This document shows, piece after piece, positions 18,257 through 25,699 of a stretch of 53,139 bases of DNA; the stretch's first letter is position 1, and the number at the start of each line of letters is the position of its first letter. Made by a program: the position numbers and the translations under genes. Under the pieces are notes generated by a model, which was not told the origin of the DNA, searched no databases, and saw nothing but the letters and a program-made list of their open reading frames with translations. This DNA is from Oscillospiraceae bacterium (GTDB taxonomy: Bacteria > Bacillota > Clostridia > Oscillospirales > Oscillospiraceae), in assembly GCA_902795345.1 (NCBI GenBank), contig CADBKO010000020.1, positions 1 through 53,139 of the forward strand, in the 5' to 3' direction.

Positions 18257-19022
18257 GCTTTTCCCTCTCCCGATAGACCTCCCACATGAGCACCGCCGCG
18301 GCAGCCGCCGCATTGAGGGACTCCGCCCCCGGCGCCATGGGGATGCGTATGATCTTATCCGCCGCGGCCAGGACCTTTTCCCCCAGGCCATGGCCCTCGT
18401 TCCCCACCGCCAGGGCAAAGCGCTCCGGGAACCGGAAGGAGCCTGCCTGCTCCGCCTTTTCCGCAAGGGCGGCGGCATAGATGGGAAGGCCCTCCTCCCG
18501 CAGCTCCTCCAGGGCTTCCCCCACGTCGGGACGCTCCCAGATATTCAGGCGGAAGGCCGCGCCCATGCTGGAGCGCACGGCCTTGGGGCTCCAGGGATCG
18601 GCGCAGGAACCGGCCAGCAGGATGCCGTCGAAGCCGAAGGCCGCCGCCGTTCGGATCATGGTGCCCACGTTGCCGGGGTCCTGCATGTCCTCCGCCAGCA
18701 GCACCCGTCCGAAAACCGGGCCCCGCTCCTCGGGGATGGGGGCGGTGAACAGCACCTCCGGCGCGCTTTTCATGGGGGACACATAGGCCAGCAGCTCCTC
18801 CGTCACCCGCAGGCAGCGGACGCCGTCGGGCATATCCGGCGATTCCTCGCTTGTCAGCACGGTCTTCGGCATCAGGCCGGAAGCCAGGGCTTCCACCAAG
18901 AGCTTGCGCCCCTGGCCCAGCAGCAGGCCGGCGCTCCGCCGGGCCTCCTTGTCCCCCGCCAGGCGGCGGAACTCCGCCACCAGGGGGTTGTGGCGGCTGG
19001 TGATCCTCTCTTCCATGTTCAC
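18249..19022 (-). CDS. TrmH/SpoU-family RNA 2'-O-methyltransferase
   Basis: A 257-aa SPOUT methyltransferase with the substrate-binding N-terminal domain (TSRHNPLVAEFRRL ... LLGQGRKLLVEAL) and the knotted C-terminal domain. All three SpoU motifs can be read: NVGTMIRTAAAFG, AVGNEGHGLG and SLNAAAAAAVLMWEV. The closest families are RlmB-like rRNA Gm methyltransferases and B. subtilis YsgA; the target nucleotide cannot be assigned. It overlaps the upstream membrane protein by four bases and dprA by eight. Confidence 0.92.
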   Translation of the reverse strand: MNMEERITSRHNPLVAEFRRLAGDKEARRSAGLLLGQGRKLLVEALASGLMPKTVLTSEESPDMPDGVRCLRVTEELLAYVSPMKSAPEVLFTAPIPEERGPVFGRVLLAEDMQDPGNVGTMIRTAAAFGFDGILLAGSCADPWSPKAVRSSMGAAFRLNIWERPDVGEALEELREEGLPIYAAALAEKAEQAGSFRFPERFALAVGNEGHGLGEKVLAAADKIIRIPMAPGAESLNAAAAAAVLMWEVYREREKHV

Positions 19023-19648
19023 TCCCCCCCTTTCTCCGCCTCCGGGCTCGCCAGCAGGGCTTTCAGCGCCCGGACGGCGGCTGCCGTCATCTCCGGGCTT
19101 CCCTTGCCGTCCACGGTCCAGTCCGCCAGGCAGGCATAGAACTGATGATCGCCCAGATCCCGGATGACGGCTTTGTCCCCCACCCAGATCCTTCTTCCGC
19201 TTTCGTCCTCCGTGGCGATGCCGTAGTCCGCCAGGGGCTGGAAGGTCTCGTCCTCCTTGACATAGCGGGCGGACTCCTCCTCGTTCATGAGGAAGATGGT
19301 GTACTCCGGCAGGGAGAGATAGAGCAGGGCCTGATACCGCCCGGTCTCCGGCGACTCCTCATCCTCCATGGTCACGGTGACGATGTTCACCAGGGCTTTC
19401 CCGTCCCCGTTCACGTCCCCCGCTGCTTCGGCAAACAGCGCCGACAGGGCGGAAGCGTCGCTGCGGGCGATGGCCACGTCGGAGACCACGGCCACATTCA
19501 GGTCGTATTTCTCCTTTTTCAGCGCCTCCACCGTCATCCAGATCGCCGCAGCGGCCAGGAACACCACCAGGATGCTGAGCTTGCCGTAGTGATACCAGAA
19601 AACGTTGATGAACCAATAGACAAAGCCTTTTTTCGGCGTTTCTTCCAT
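19019..19648 (-). CDS. Single-pass membrane protein of unknown function
   Basis: A 209-aa protein I do not recognise. It has a short cytosolic N-terminus, one hydrophobic span at about residues 22-43 (LSILVVFLAAAAIWMTV) and an outside domain rich in Asp/Glu that includes DVNGDGKALV, a sequence resembling a calcium-binding loop, though this may be chance. It is the first gene of the long minus-strand housekeeping unit and overlaps the methyltransferase by four bases. Its expression together with dprA and topA gives no clear role. Confidence 0.75.
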   Translation of the reverse strand: MEETPKKGFVYWFINVFWYHYGKLSILVVFLAAAAIWMTVEALKKEKYDLNVAVVSDVAIARSDASALSALFAEAAGDVNGDGKALVNIVTVTMEDEESPETGRYQALLYLSLPEYTIFLMNEEESARYVKEDETFQPLADYGIATEDESGRRIWVGDKAVIRDLGDHQFYACLADWTVDGKGSPEMTAAAVRALKALLASPEAEKGGE

Positions 19649-19691
19649 GTCCGCATCTCCAAATCATCCGTGATCGGTTTTCGTGGGAAGC

Positions 19692-19720
19692 AGTATAGCA
19701 GGTAGAGCCGGATATTTCAA
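19692..19720 (-). promoter_or_regulatory. Predicted sigma-A promoter of the long housekeeping operon
   Basis: Minus-strand TTGAAA (19715-19720) and TATACT (19692-19697) with a 17-base spacer. The TGA stop of the upstream nitrilase gene lies inside the -35 hexamer. The start site would fall about 40 bases before the membrane protein at 19648, and no better promoter is seen until the smc gap. Confidence 0.6.
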
Positions 19721-20586
19721 TCGGGAGCGATTTCCCTGGGAAGCTCGTCCGCCTGCGCCGTCAAACGTCCGTAGGTCTCCGGGCGGCGGTATTTCCACCC
19801 CATGATCTCTTCCCGGCGATAGCGCCGCAGGGCTCCCAGGTCCAGCTCTCCGAGGCAGACGCCCTCGCCTTCCGGCGCTTCCATCACGCACATATCCCGC
19901 GCGCCCGGCTCCTCCGGAAGCCAGGCCACGCCGTCAAAGAGGGTGCTATGGCCGTTGCAGTCCGGGTGGGGCGCGGGATAATTGCAGGTGGCGACGGCCA
20001 CCATATTCTCATAGGCCCTGGTCCGCAGTGCGGACAGCCGGTTTATCTCCATGGGGCAGGCGTTGGGGGCCAGGATCAGCTCCGCGCCTCGGAGCATGAG
20101 GATGCGGGCGCTCTCCGGGAATTCCCGGTCAAAGCAGATCATGGCGCCGACCTTCACCTTTTCCCCCCGTATGTCCAGCTCCGTCACGAAGAAGCCGTCG
20201 CCGGGGTCAAGCACCCGTTCCTCGTCAAATGCGCAGGTGTGGACCTTGGCATAGCGGAGCCTGGGATCCCCGAAACGGTCAAACAGGACCAGGCTGTTTC
20301 TCGGCCTGGGCGCATGCTTTTCCAGGAAAGTGACGCCGACGGCCATATCCAGCTCCGCCGCCAGCGCGCCGAAAGCGGAGATGAAATCCCCCTCCGCCTC
20401 CACGGCCAGGGCTTCCAGTGCGTCTGCGTCCTGGGGGATACGATATCCGCTGCTCCACATCTCCGGGAACAGGGCAATATCCGCCCCCCTGTCCTTTGCC
20501 TCCCGGCAGGCTGCCAGGCCCTTTTTCAGCTGCCCGGCCACATCCTCTTCCGGCAGAAGCTGCAAAAAAGCGATCCGTATCACCAT
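19717..20586 (-). CDS. Carbon-nitrogen hydrolase (nitrilase superfamily)
   Basis: A 289-aa amidase/nitrilase-fold enzyme. The Glu-Lys-Cys triad can be placed: Glu in ALFPEMWSSGY, Lys in AKVHTCAFDEE, Cys in GAMICFDREFPE. Likely substrates are amides such as N-carbamoyl or omega-amidated compounds, but the sequence does not decide between branches. I place the start at the ATG at 20586 because GGAGG lies eight bases before it and the N-terminus (VIRIAFLQL) is typical; in-frame codons upstream belong to another coding frame. The downstream stop is part of the next promoter's -35 element. Confidence 0.88.
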   Translation of the reverse strand: MVIRIAFLQLLPEEDVAGQLKKGLAACREAKDRGADIALFPEMWSSGYRIPQDADALEALAVEAEGDFISAFGALAAELDMAVGVTFLEKHAPRPRNSLVLFDRFGDPRLRYAKVHTCAFDEERVLDPGDGFFVTELDIRGEKVKVGAMICFDREFPESARILMLRGAELILAPNACPMEINRLSALRTRAYENMVAVATCNYPAPHPDCNGHSTLFDGVAWLPEEPGARDMCVMEAPEGEGVCLGELDLGALRRYRREEIMGWKYRRPETYGRLTAQADELPREIAPD

Positions 20587-20837
20587 CGGTTTTTCCTCCA
20601 AAAGAGCGTTTTGTCCTTCTCCCTCGCCTTGGCGATGAAGTCCGCCAGACGCCCGTCCTCCAGAATCGCATCCTCCAGGACGGTCCGGAAGCCTGCGGCC
20701 ATCTGCTGCGCCGTCTTTACCCGGTAGAAGGCCCGGGGCAGCTCGCGTAGGAAGGTGCCGCCGAAGCTGTGGCTTGCGGAGGAACCAGGAGAATGGATGT
20801 CCTCCCGGATGCAGCAGCGACAATTTCCCTTCCCCCC
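20580..20837 (-). pseudogene. Coding-like remnant without a start codon, overlapping the nitrilase start
   Basis: In the frame that ends with TGA at 20580-20582 there is an open stretch of about 85 codons with codon use like the neighbours, reading through LRELPRAFYRVKTAQQMAAG and LEDAILEDGRLADFIAKARE. Its stop overlaps the nitrilase ATG by seven bases, the kind of spacing seen in coupled genes. However, it runs back to a TGA at 20838-20840 with no ATG, GTG or TTG near its beginning. I do not recognise the family. It could be the 3' remnant of a deleted gene, or a gene disrupted by a small indel near 20,800. Confidence 0.4.
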
Positions 20838-20844
20838 TCATTTT

Positions 20845-20874
20845 ATAATAACAAGAAAGCCGCTTCCGGCGCAA
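20845..20874 (-). promoter_or_regulatory. Possible promoter for the nitrilase transcript
   Basis: Minus-strand TTGCGC (20869-20874) and TATTAT (20845-20850), 18 bases apart. It would give a leader of about 250 bases that includes the startless remnant frame. Moderate match only. Confidence 0.35.
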
Positions 20875-20886
20875 GCAGGATTTTTC

Positions 20887-20915
20887 TTGACAGGGATGGC
20901 TGCAAAAACTATATT
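20887..20915 (+). promoter_or_regulatory. Predicted sigma-A promoter for the metallophosphoesterase gene
   Basis: TTGACA (20887-20892), a 17-base spacer and TATATT (20910-20915). The -35 box is consensus and the start site would be about 25 bases before the ATG at 20949. It diverges from the minus-strand nitrilase promoter. Confidence 0.65.
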
Positions 20916-20948
20916 GAAAGAAAAACTGACATGGAAAGGTGACGCGCT

Positions 20949-21788
20949 ATGATGACGGACGACGGCTTCTTCTGGTTCAAAAAACACCGGCTCTCGATCC
21001 CCGGCGTGGAGGGCGAGCATCTCCTCATGCACATCACGGACACCCACATCAGCGCCATCGACGAGGACAGCACCCCGGAGGAAAAGGCCGAATGTGAAAA
21101 GCAGGAGGCCCTTTGGGCAGATTTCAAGGAGAAGTTTGCCCGGGGGAAGCTGCCCTTTTCCCAGGGGAACGACGAACCCTACGGGGAGCCGCAGAAAATC
21201 AGTACCGTGGAGGCCTTTGAAAAGCAGCTGGCCCTGGCAAGGGAGCTGAAGCCGGAAGTGCTGCTCCTGTCCGGGGACAACCTGGACCACATGCACCCCG
21301 CCGGTGAGCGGTATTTGAAAAAGAAGCTGGCGGAGTACGGCGGGCGCTTCCTCTGCGTCCCCGGCAACCACGAGGACCCCGCCTGCGGCGAGCTTTGGGC
21401 GCCGGGGGTGCGCACCCTGGAGCTGGAGGGCTTCCGCATCGCCGCCGTGGACGACAGCCGGCGGACGGTCTCCGACGCAGACCTGGCGGCGCTGAAAGCA
21501 CTCTGCGCCGAGGGCATCCCCATGATCGTCCTCTGCCACGTCCCCCTCTCCACGCGCATGTGCCAGGAGGAGATGCGCCGGATCATGGACTACTTTTACA
21601 TCGACTGGGAGACGGCGGGCGAAAACGGCAAAGCCTTCATCTCCCTCTGCGAGGAGTGCGACGCTGTCAGGGCGGTGCTCTGCGGCCATGTCCACGGTTA
21701 TCACGAGATGGAATACGCCCCCGGCAAGCTCCAGGTCATCGGCTCCCAGGGCATGGCCGGGGCCGTGCACCTGCTGACGGTGGAATGA
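20949..21788 (+). CDS. Calcineurin-like metallophosphoesterase
   Basis: A 279-aa cytosolic phosphoesterase. The five metal-binding blocks appear in order: MHITDTHIS, LLSGDNLDH, CVPGNHEDP, VLCHVPLS and CGHVHGYHE. This is the dinuclear-metal core of the superfamily; the substrate (phosphodiester, phosphoprotein or nucleotide) cannot be inferred. No signal peptide is present. AAAGGTG precedes the first ATG, and a second in-frame ATG (20952) is almost as good. It is monocistronic by its own promoter; a run of T follows a weak GC hairpin at about 21,807-21,836. Confidence 0.88.
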   Translation: MMTDDGFFWFKKHRLSIPGVEGEHLLMHITDTHISAIDEDSTPEEKAECEKQEALWADFKEKFARGKLPFSQGNDEPYGEPQKISTVEAFEKQLALARELKPEVLLLSGDNLDHMHPAGERYLKKKLAEYGGRFLCVPGNHEDPACGELWAPGVRTLELEGFRIAAVDDSRRTVSDADLAALKALCAEGIPMIVLCHVPLSTRMCQEEMRRIMDYFYIDWETAGENGKAFISLCEECDAVRAVLCGHVHGYHEMEYAPGKLQVIGSQGMAGAVHLLTVE

Positions 21789-21849
21789 CGACGGCAGAAT
21801 CAACACCGGCGGCAGGATCCCCCTCGCCTTTTTTTGGAAATAACGTCAA

Positions 21850-21877
21850 TTGGATTCCTGTCTCATTCTGATATAAT
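21850..21877 (+). promoter_or_regulatory. Predicted extended -10 promoter for the URO-D-like gene
   Basis: TGATATAAT forms an extended -10 (TATAAT at 21872-21877), with TTGGAT at 21850-21855 as a moderate -35, 16 bases upstream. Confidence 0.55.
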
Positions 21878-21919
21878 GGAATCATAAGAGAATACTTTTA
21901 TCATAAGGAGATGACGACC

Positions 21920-22972
21920 ATGAACATGGACCTATGGATCCGCGAACAGATCGCAACGCAGGACAAAAAAGCCATGCCCCTCTTATCCTATCCGGCCGTG
22001 CAGCAATTGTTCATCACCGTTGACCAGCTGGTCAATTCCTCCAGTGAAATGGCCCTGGGCGTCCGGCTGATCGCAGACCGTTACAACATGCCCTTCGCCA
22101 CCACCTATATGGACCTCTCCGTGGAGGCTGAGGCCTTCGGCGCAAAATGCACCTATCACACCGACGACATCCCCACCATCACCGGGCAGCTGATCTCCAC
22201 CCAGGAGCAGGCCGACGCCCTCCAGGTCCCGGAGATCGGCGCGGGACGGACGGGCAAGGTCCTCCGGGCCCTGGCCAAGACCCTGACCCTGGTGAACGAC
22301 CGCCCCGTATTCGCCAACTGCACCGGCCCCTTCTCCATGGCGGGCCGCCTGATGGACGTCAATGAGATCCTCCTTCTGACCTACGAGGAGCCGGAGCTTG
22401 TGCACAGCGTACTGGAAAAGTGCACGGAGTTCCTTCTGAAATATATCAAGTCCATGAAGCTGCTGGGCGCCAACGGCGTCATCATGGCGGAGCCTTTGGC
22501 GGGCCTCATGTCCATCGGTCCCATGAAGGAGTTTTCCTCCAAGTATGTCCGCCGCATCATCGACGAGCTCCAGGACCGGGATTTCGTTTTCTGCTATCAC
22601 AACTGCTCCAACGCCATCGAGAAAAAGGTGGACGCCCTTATCGACACCGGCGCGAAGATGTATCACTTCGGGGACAAGGCCGACATGTGGGAGCTGCTGA
22701 ACACCCTGCCCAAGGACGTGATCGTCATGGGCAACATCAGCCCCTCCGCCGTGTTCATGTGCGACAGCACGGACAAGATGGCCATCGACACCCAGAACCT
22801 GCTGCGTCAGTGCATGGTCTGCGAGAACTTCATGATCTCCTCCGGCTGCGACATCCCCGCCGCCACCCCCCTCGCCAACATCGACAAGTTCTTTGAGGTC
22901 ATCAATCTCGGCTATCACAAGGCGAGGCTCTTCAACCAGATCCACCGCTGGTATTCCCTGCCGCCTGTGTAA
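21920..22972 (+). CDS. Uroporphyrinogen decarboxylase-type corrinoid methyltransferase
   Basis: A 350-aa member of the URO-D/MtaA/MtbA/CmuA group. It lacks the N-terminal signature of true HemE but shows the zinc-thiol arrangement of the methyltransferases: His and Cys in CYHNCSNAIE (His-x-Cys) and a distal Cys in SSGCDIPAATPLAN. Such proteins move methyl groups between a corrinoid protein and coenzyme M, folate or another thiol. No corrinoid protein or methyltransferase partner is adjacent, so the methyl donor is unknown. AAGGAG ends nine bases before the ATG at 21920, favouring this start over the ATG at 21911, which it touches. It has its own promoter and a strong terminator. Confidence 0.85.
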   Translation: MNMDLWIREQIATQDKKAMPLLSYPAVQQLFITVDQLVNSSSEMALGVRLIADRYNMPFATTYMDLSVEAEAFGAKCTYHTDDIPTITGQLISTQEQADALQVPEIGAGRTGKVLRALAKTLTLVNDRPVFANCTGPFSMAGRLMDVNEILLLTYEEPELVHSVLEKCTEFLLKYIKSMKLLGANGVIMAEPLAGLMSIGPMKEFSSKYVRRIIDELQDRDFVFCYHNCSNAIEKKVDALIDTGAKMYHFGDKADMWELLNTLPKDVIVMGNISPSAVFMCDSTDKMAIDTQNLLRQCMVCENFMISSGCDIPAATPLANIDKFFEVINLGYHKARLFNQIHRWYSLPPV

Positions 22973-22988
22973 AAAGGAAAATCAAAAC

Positions 22989-23033
22989 GGACCGGTGCGG
23001 GCCCTTTCCGGGATCCCGCGCCGGTCCTTCCTT
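22989..23033 (+). terminator. Rho-independent terminator after the URO-D-like gene
   Basis: Arms 22989-23001 and 23015-23027 form a 13-pair GC stem with a single G-U pair, followed by TTCCTTCT. It lies 16 bases after the stop codon. Confidence 0.7.
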
Positions 23034-23054
23034 CTGCCCGCCCCCGGCAGAGCG

Positions 23055-23084
23055 TTGACAGCAGAAGGCCGTAAAGCGTATAAT
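23055..23084 (+). promoter_or_regulatory. Consensus sigma-A promoter for the small lipoprotein
   Basis: TTGACA (23055-23060) and TATAAT (23079-23084), both perfect, with an 18-base spacer. The predicted start lies about 40 bases before the gene. Confidence 0.75.
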
Positions 23085-23132
23085 GGCAGCAGTAAAGCCC
23101 TCGCAGAAAAACAAATCAAAAAGGAGCAGAAA

Positions 23133-23507
23133 ATGAAGAAAAGAGTTTTGGCAATCGTTCTGGCAGTTTTCCTCCTCGCGGCCCTTCTGACGGCCTGCGG
23201 TGGCGGCAGCGACAGCAAGTATGTGGGCAAGTATTACATGAGCCGGATCGCGGACTGGTCCGCGAAGGAATACGCCGACCTCTTCGGCATCTCCGAGCAG
23301 GAAGCCAAGGAGTCCATGTGGGTCGAGCTGAAGTCCGGCGGCAAAGCCACCTTTTTCACCGACGATGAGGCCGAGGAAGTCAGCTGGAAGGTCAGCGGCG
23401 AAACGCTCACCCTCACCGCCCAGGGTGAGGAAATGAGCGGCACCATCAAGGACGGAGTCATCACCTTCAACCTGGACGGCGAAACGCTGGAGCTCACCAA
23501 AGGATGA
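23133..23507 (+). CDS. Small predicted lipoprotein of unknown function
   Basis: A 124-aa protein with a lipoprotein signal peptide: KKRVLAIVLAVFLLAALL followed by the lipobox LTAC, giving a lipid-modified Cys near residue 22 and a GGGSDSK spacer. The mature part is about 100 residues, with strand-rich sequence (VSWKVSGETLTLTAQGE, GVITFNLDGETLELTKG) like small beta-barrel lipoproteins of Firmicutes. AAGGAG lies a few bases before the ATG. A consensus promoter and a strong terminator frame it as a single gene. No function is assigned. Confidence 0.85.
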   Translation: MKKRVLAIVLAVFLLAALLTACGGGSDSKYVGKYYMSRIADWSAKEYADLFGISEQEAKESMWVELKSGGKATFFTDDEAEEVSWKVSGETLTLTAQGEEMSGTIKDGVITFNLDGETLELTKG

Positions 23508-23544
23508 TTTTTCCCGATCGGGAATACTGAGAGCCGAGAATCAT

Positions 23545-23585
23545 GAGACCCGCTATCAGAAACGATAGCGGGTCTCGTTTTTCAT
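23545..23585 (+). terminator. Strong rho-independent terminator
   Basis: Perfect 13-base arms at 23545-23557 and 23564-23576 with an AGAAAC loop, followed by GTTTTTCATTTT. It ends the lipoprotein transcript, and the truncated lysS copy on the other strand ends about ten bases further on. Confidence 0.85.
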
Positions 23586-23592
23586 TTTGGAA

Positions 23593-23871
23593 TCAATACA
23601 GCTTCGCGCCGGCGGGGATATGGGGATCGACCACCAGAAGATGGAGCTTTTCCTCCTCCCCTTCCTTGTGGGTGGCGCTGAGGGGCATGCCGCAGGAGTC
23701 GATGCCCATCATGGCTCTTGGAGGCAGATTCGTGATGGCGATGCAGGTCTTGCCGATCAGCTCTTCCGGCTCATAAAAGGCGTGGATTCCGCTCAAAATC
23801 GTCCGATTCTCGCCGGAACCGTCGTCCAGAGTGAACTGAAGCAGTTTTTTGGACTTTTTCACCGCCTGGCA
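23593..23871 (-). pseudogene. Truncated lysS 3' end, copy 1 (partial tRNA-binding domain)
   Basis: About 92 codons match the last part of lysS at 34777, in the same orientation and ending at the same residue (IPAGAKLY, stop TGA). Of the 60 bases nearest the stop, 54 match the intact lysS and 56 match copy 2. The match begins at the codons for CQAVKKSKK; upstream of that the frame runs into unrelated sequence. It lacks the first strand of the OB fold, so it is unlikely to fold. It lies next to the terminator of the lipoprotein gene and so probably marks the original end of lysS before insertions displaced it. Confidence 0.9.
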
Positions 23872-24177
23872 GCAATTCCATGAAGATTCTGCTTCAATGT
23901 ACATGTCCCGCACCATACAAAAAAATCAGCTCGGCAGTCCTCTCCGCGCCTGCAGAGGAGTCAACGGAGAGCTCATAGTTTTTGGCGTCCCCCCAGCGTC
24001 GGCCAGAGATAAGTCTGTTCTCCTTTATCTCGTTACCAGCGTGAGAAGTGCAGCATACGACAAATTGTTTTGCAAGCTGGTTCAACTCCTTTTGAATAAT
24101 TGGCCGACGCGGGTTATCCGGCCGTTACATAGGCAATTCCCGATCTAGTTGGAATATACAAGCCTGCTTATTGTGTC
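23872..24177. other. Unassigned stretch between lysS remnant and FMN reductase gene
   Basis: About 300 bases with no recognisable gene or clear hairpin terminator. A 63-codon minus-strand frame (23894-24085) shows no family resemblance and no good ribosome-binding site. It contains the left junction of cassette A. Confidence 0.5.
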
Positions 24178-24690
24178 TCATAGCCGCTCAGCCATGGCTG
24201 CAATCTGCTCTAGAACATTGGTTTGATGATTCGTATAAAGCCCCATGTTCTCCAAGCCGAGGTAATCGAGGAAATCGCCCTCAAAGGAGAAGCGTGCCCC
24301 AATGTCCATGCCCGCGTCCCCCGAGGAGAGGAACATAGCGACCTTTCTAAGGCGCATCTGAGCCTTGGGATAAAGCACGGAGTAAAACCGGTCGATGGCA
24401 CACTTGAGCTGCCCCGACAGATTGTGGTAATAGATGGGCGACGCCAGCACCAGCATATCTGCCTCTCGCAGAAGCGCGTAGACCTCCTGCATATCATCTT
24501 TCTGGATGCACTGTCCCTGTCCTTTGCCGTGGCAATACTCGCAGGCGAGACAACCTCTAATATTCTTGCTGCAGACGTCGATCACCGCCACGTCATGTCC
24601 GGCATTCTCCGCGGAAGCCCTGAATACCGCAATCATCTTGCTCGTGTTCCCTTCGGGATGTGGACTTCCGTTCAAAACAAGTATTCTCAT
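24178..24690 (-). CDS. NAD(P)H-dependent FMN reductase / flavodoxin-like protein
   Basis: A 170-aa flavodoxin-fold oxidoreductase. The FMN phosphate loop is VLNGSPHPEGNTSKM; ASPIYYHNLSGQLKCAIDRF is the second flavin loop, as in the NADPH-dependent FMN reductase/iron-sulfur flavoprotein group. CLACEYCHGKGQGQC carries a Cys-rich segment close to the iron-sulfur flavoprotein pattern, but spacing differs from the classic four-Cys motif. I start at the ATG at 24690, which has GAGAGGGG eight bases before it; codons upstream in frame do not resemble the family. It is the last gene of the LysR-linked operon, 13 bases after the aldo/keto reductase. Confidence 0.88.
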   Translation of the reverse strand: MRILVLNGSPHPEGNTSKMIAVFRASAENAGHDVAVIDVCSKNIRGCLACEYCHGKGQGQCIQKDDMQEVYALLREADMLVLASPIYYHNLSGQLKCAIDRFYSVLYPKAQMRLRKVAMFLSSGDAGMDIGARFSFEGDFLDYLGLENMGLYTNHQTNVLEQIAAMAERL

Positions 24691-24703
24691 GGTGTGACCC
24701 CTC

Positions 24704-25699
24704 TCAATACCAATCGTGCTTTTCACCGCGATCCAGCGCAGCGATCCTTTCCATTTCCTCTTCGCTGAGTTCAAAGCCGAACAAATCCAGGTTCTCTTGG
24801 ATATGATCCGCATTTCCCGAGCCGGGAATCACAACGATGCCGCGCTGCAGATCCCAGCGGAGGATCACCTGGGCAGCGGAGACTCCATGGGTCCCCGCAA
24901 TGGCGCAGATCACATCGTTGCCCAGAAGCTCCGCCGTGTATCCTCTGCCTCCCAGGGGATACCAACACTGAACGACGATCCCCTTTTCCTGGATAAAGGG
25001 AACCACGTCCTGCTCCTGATAGTACGGATGTATCTCATTCTGTACCAGAGCCGGCACGGTCGTCACCTTCGGCAGGAACTCCGTCAGTTCCTCCACATAC
25101 CAGTTGGAGAGACCAAGCGAGTGGATCTTGCCCTGTGCTGCATACGTTTCCATGGCCTGATAGGCCTTCACGTCGTTCGTACCGGGATGATGCAGCAGCA
25201 TCATGTCGATGTACCCGATATCCAGCTTTTCCAGCGCCATCTCAATGGCGGCCTCCGGGTCATCAAACTGATTTGGATAGATTTTTGTGATAACAAATAT
25301 CTCTTCGCGGGGAATGCCGTATTTCTCCATGGCCTGTCGGACACCCTCGCCGACGGCATCCTCATTGCCGTACATATACGCCGTATCTATCAGCCTTCCG
25401 CCGTTTGCCAGCAGTGTCTTAACGGAGTCAACACAGGTATCATAGTCCAGCGCATAGGTACCGAGCCCCAGGATCGGCATTTCATAGCCGCTGTTGAGCA
25501 ATACTTTTTTATTCTCAAAATCGAAAACGCCCACTTTGTTCTCCTCCATATTCGACGTCAGTCCGGTCACATCCGGCAACTTCTGTATTTCCTGTTCCGC
25601 CGTATCGGCCAAAGGTTCTTCCGACCGCGTGCATCCTGTCCCGCAGGCCATCAGGGAGAGGCTGATCACCAGCAGCCATAACAGTATCCTTATTTTCAT
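24704..25699 (-). CDS. Aldo/keto reductase with a lipoprotein signal peptide
   Basis: A 331-aa NADPH-type aldo/keto reductase. The catalytic tetrad is visible as Asp105 and Tyr110 (LIDTAYMYGNE), Lys139 (VITKIYP) and His170/171 (MMLLHHPG); VIPGSGNADHIQENL binds the cofactor. Unlike normal cytosolic members it begins with a hydrophobic segment and lipobox LMAC (Cys19), then a charged linker of about 35 residues. This predicts a membrane-tethered enzyme outside the cytosol, where NADPH supply is unclear. A start at Met51 would give a normal cytosolic form, but lacks a ribosome-binding site; the ATG at 25699 overlaps the MFS stop (ATGA), supporting the long form. Confidence 0.85.
   Translation of the reverse strand: MKIRILLWLLVISLSLMACGTGCTRSEEPLADTAEQEIQKLPDVTGLTSNMEENKVGVFDFENKKVLLNSGYEMPILGLGTYALDYDTCVDSVKTLLANGGRLIDTAYMYGNEDAVGEGVRQAMEKYGIPREEIFVITKIYPNQFDDPEAAIEMALEKLDIGYIDMMLLHHPGTNDVKAYQAMETYAAQGKIHSLGLSNWYVEELTEFLPKVTTVPALVQNEIHPYYQEQDVVPFIQEKGIVVQCWYPLGGRGYTAELLGNDVICAIAGTHGVSAAQVILRWDLQRGIVVIPGSGNADHIQENLDLFGFELSEEEMERIAALDRGEKHDWY

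Noticed and set aside
19717..20874. Longer version of the nitrilase from 20874
   Set aside because: The extra N-terminal part has no family similarity, a different frame looks coding there, and GGAGG lies correctly before the ATG at 20586.
23894..24085. 63-codon minus frame beside the first lysS remnant
   Set aside because: No ribosome-binding site, family resemblance or conserved context.
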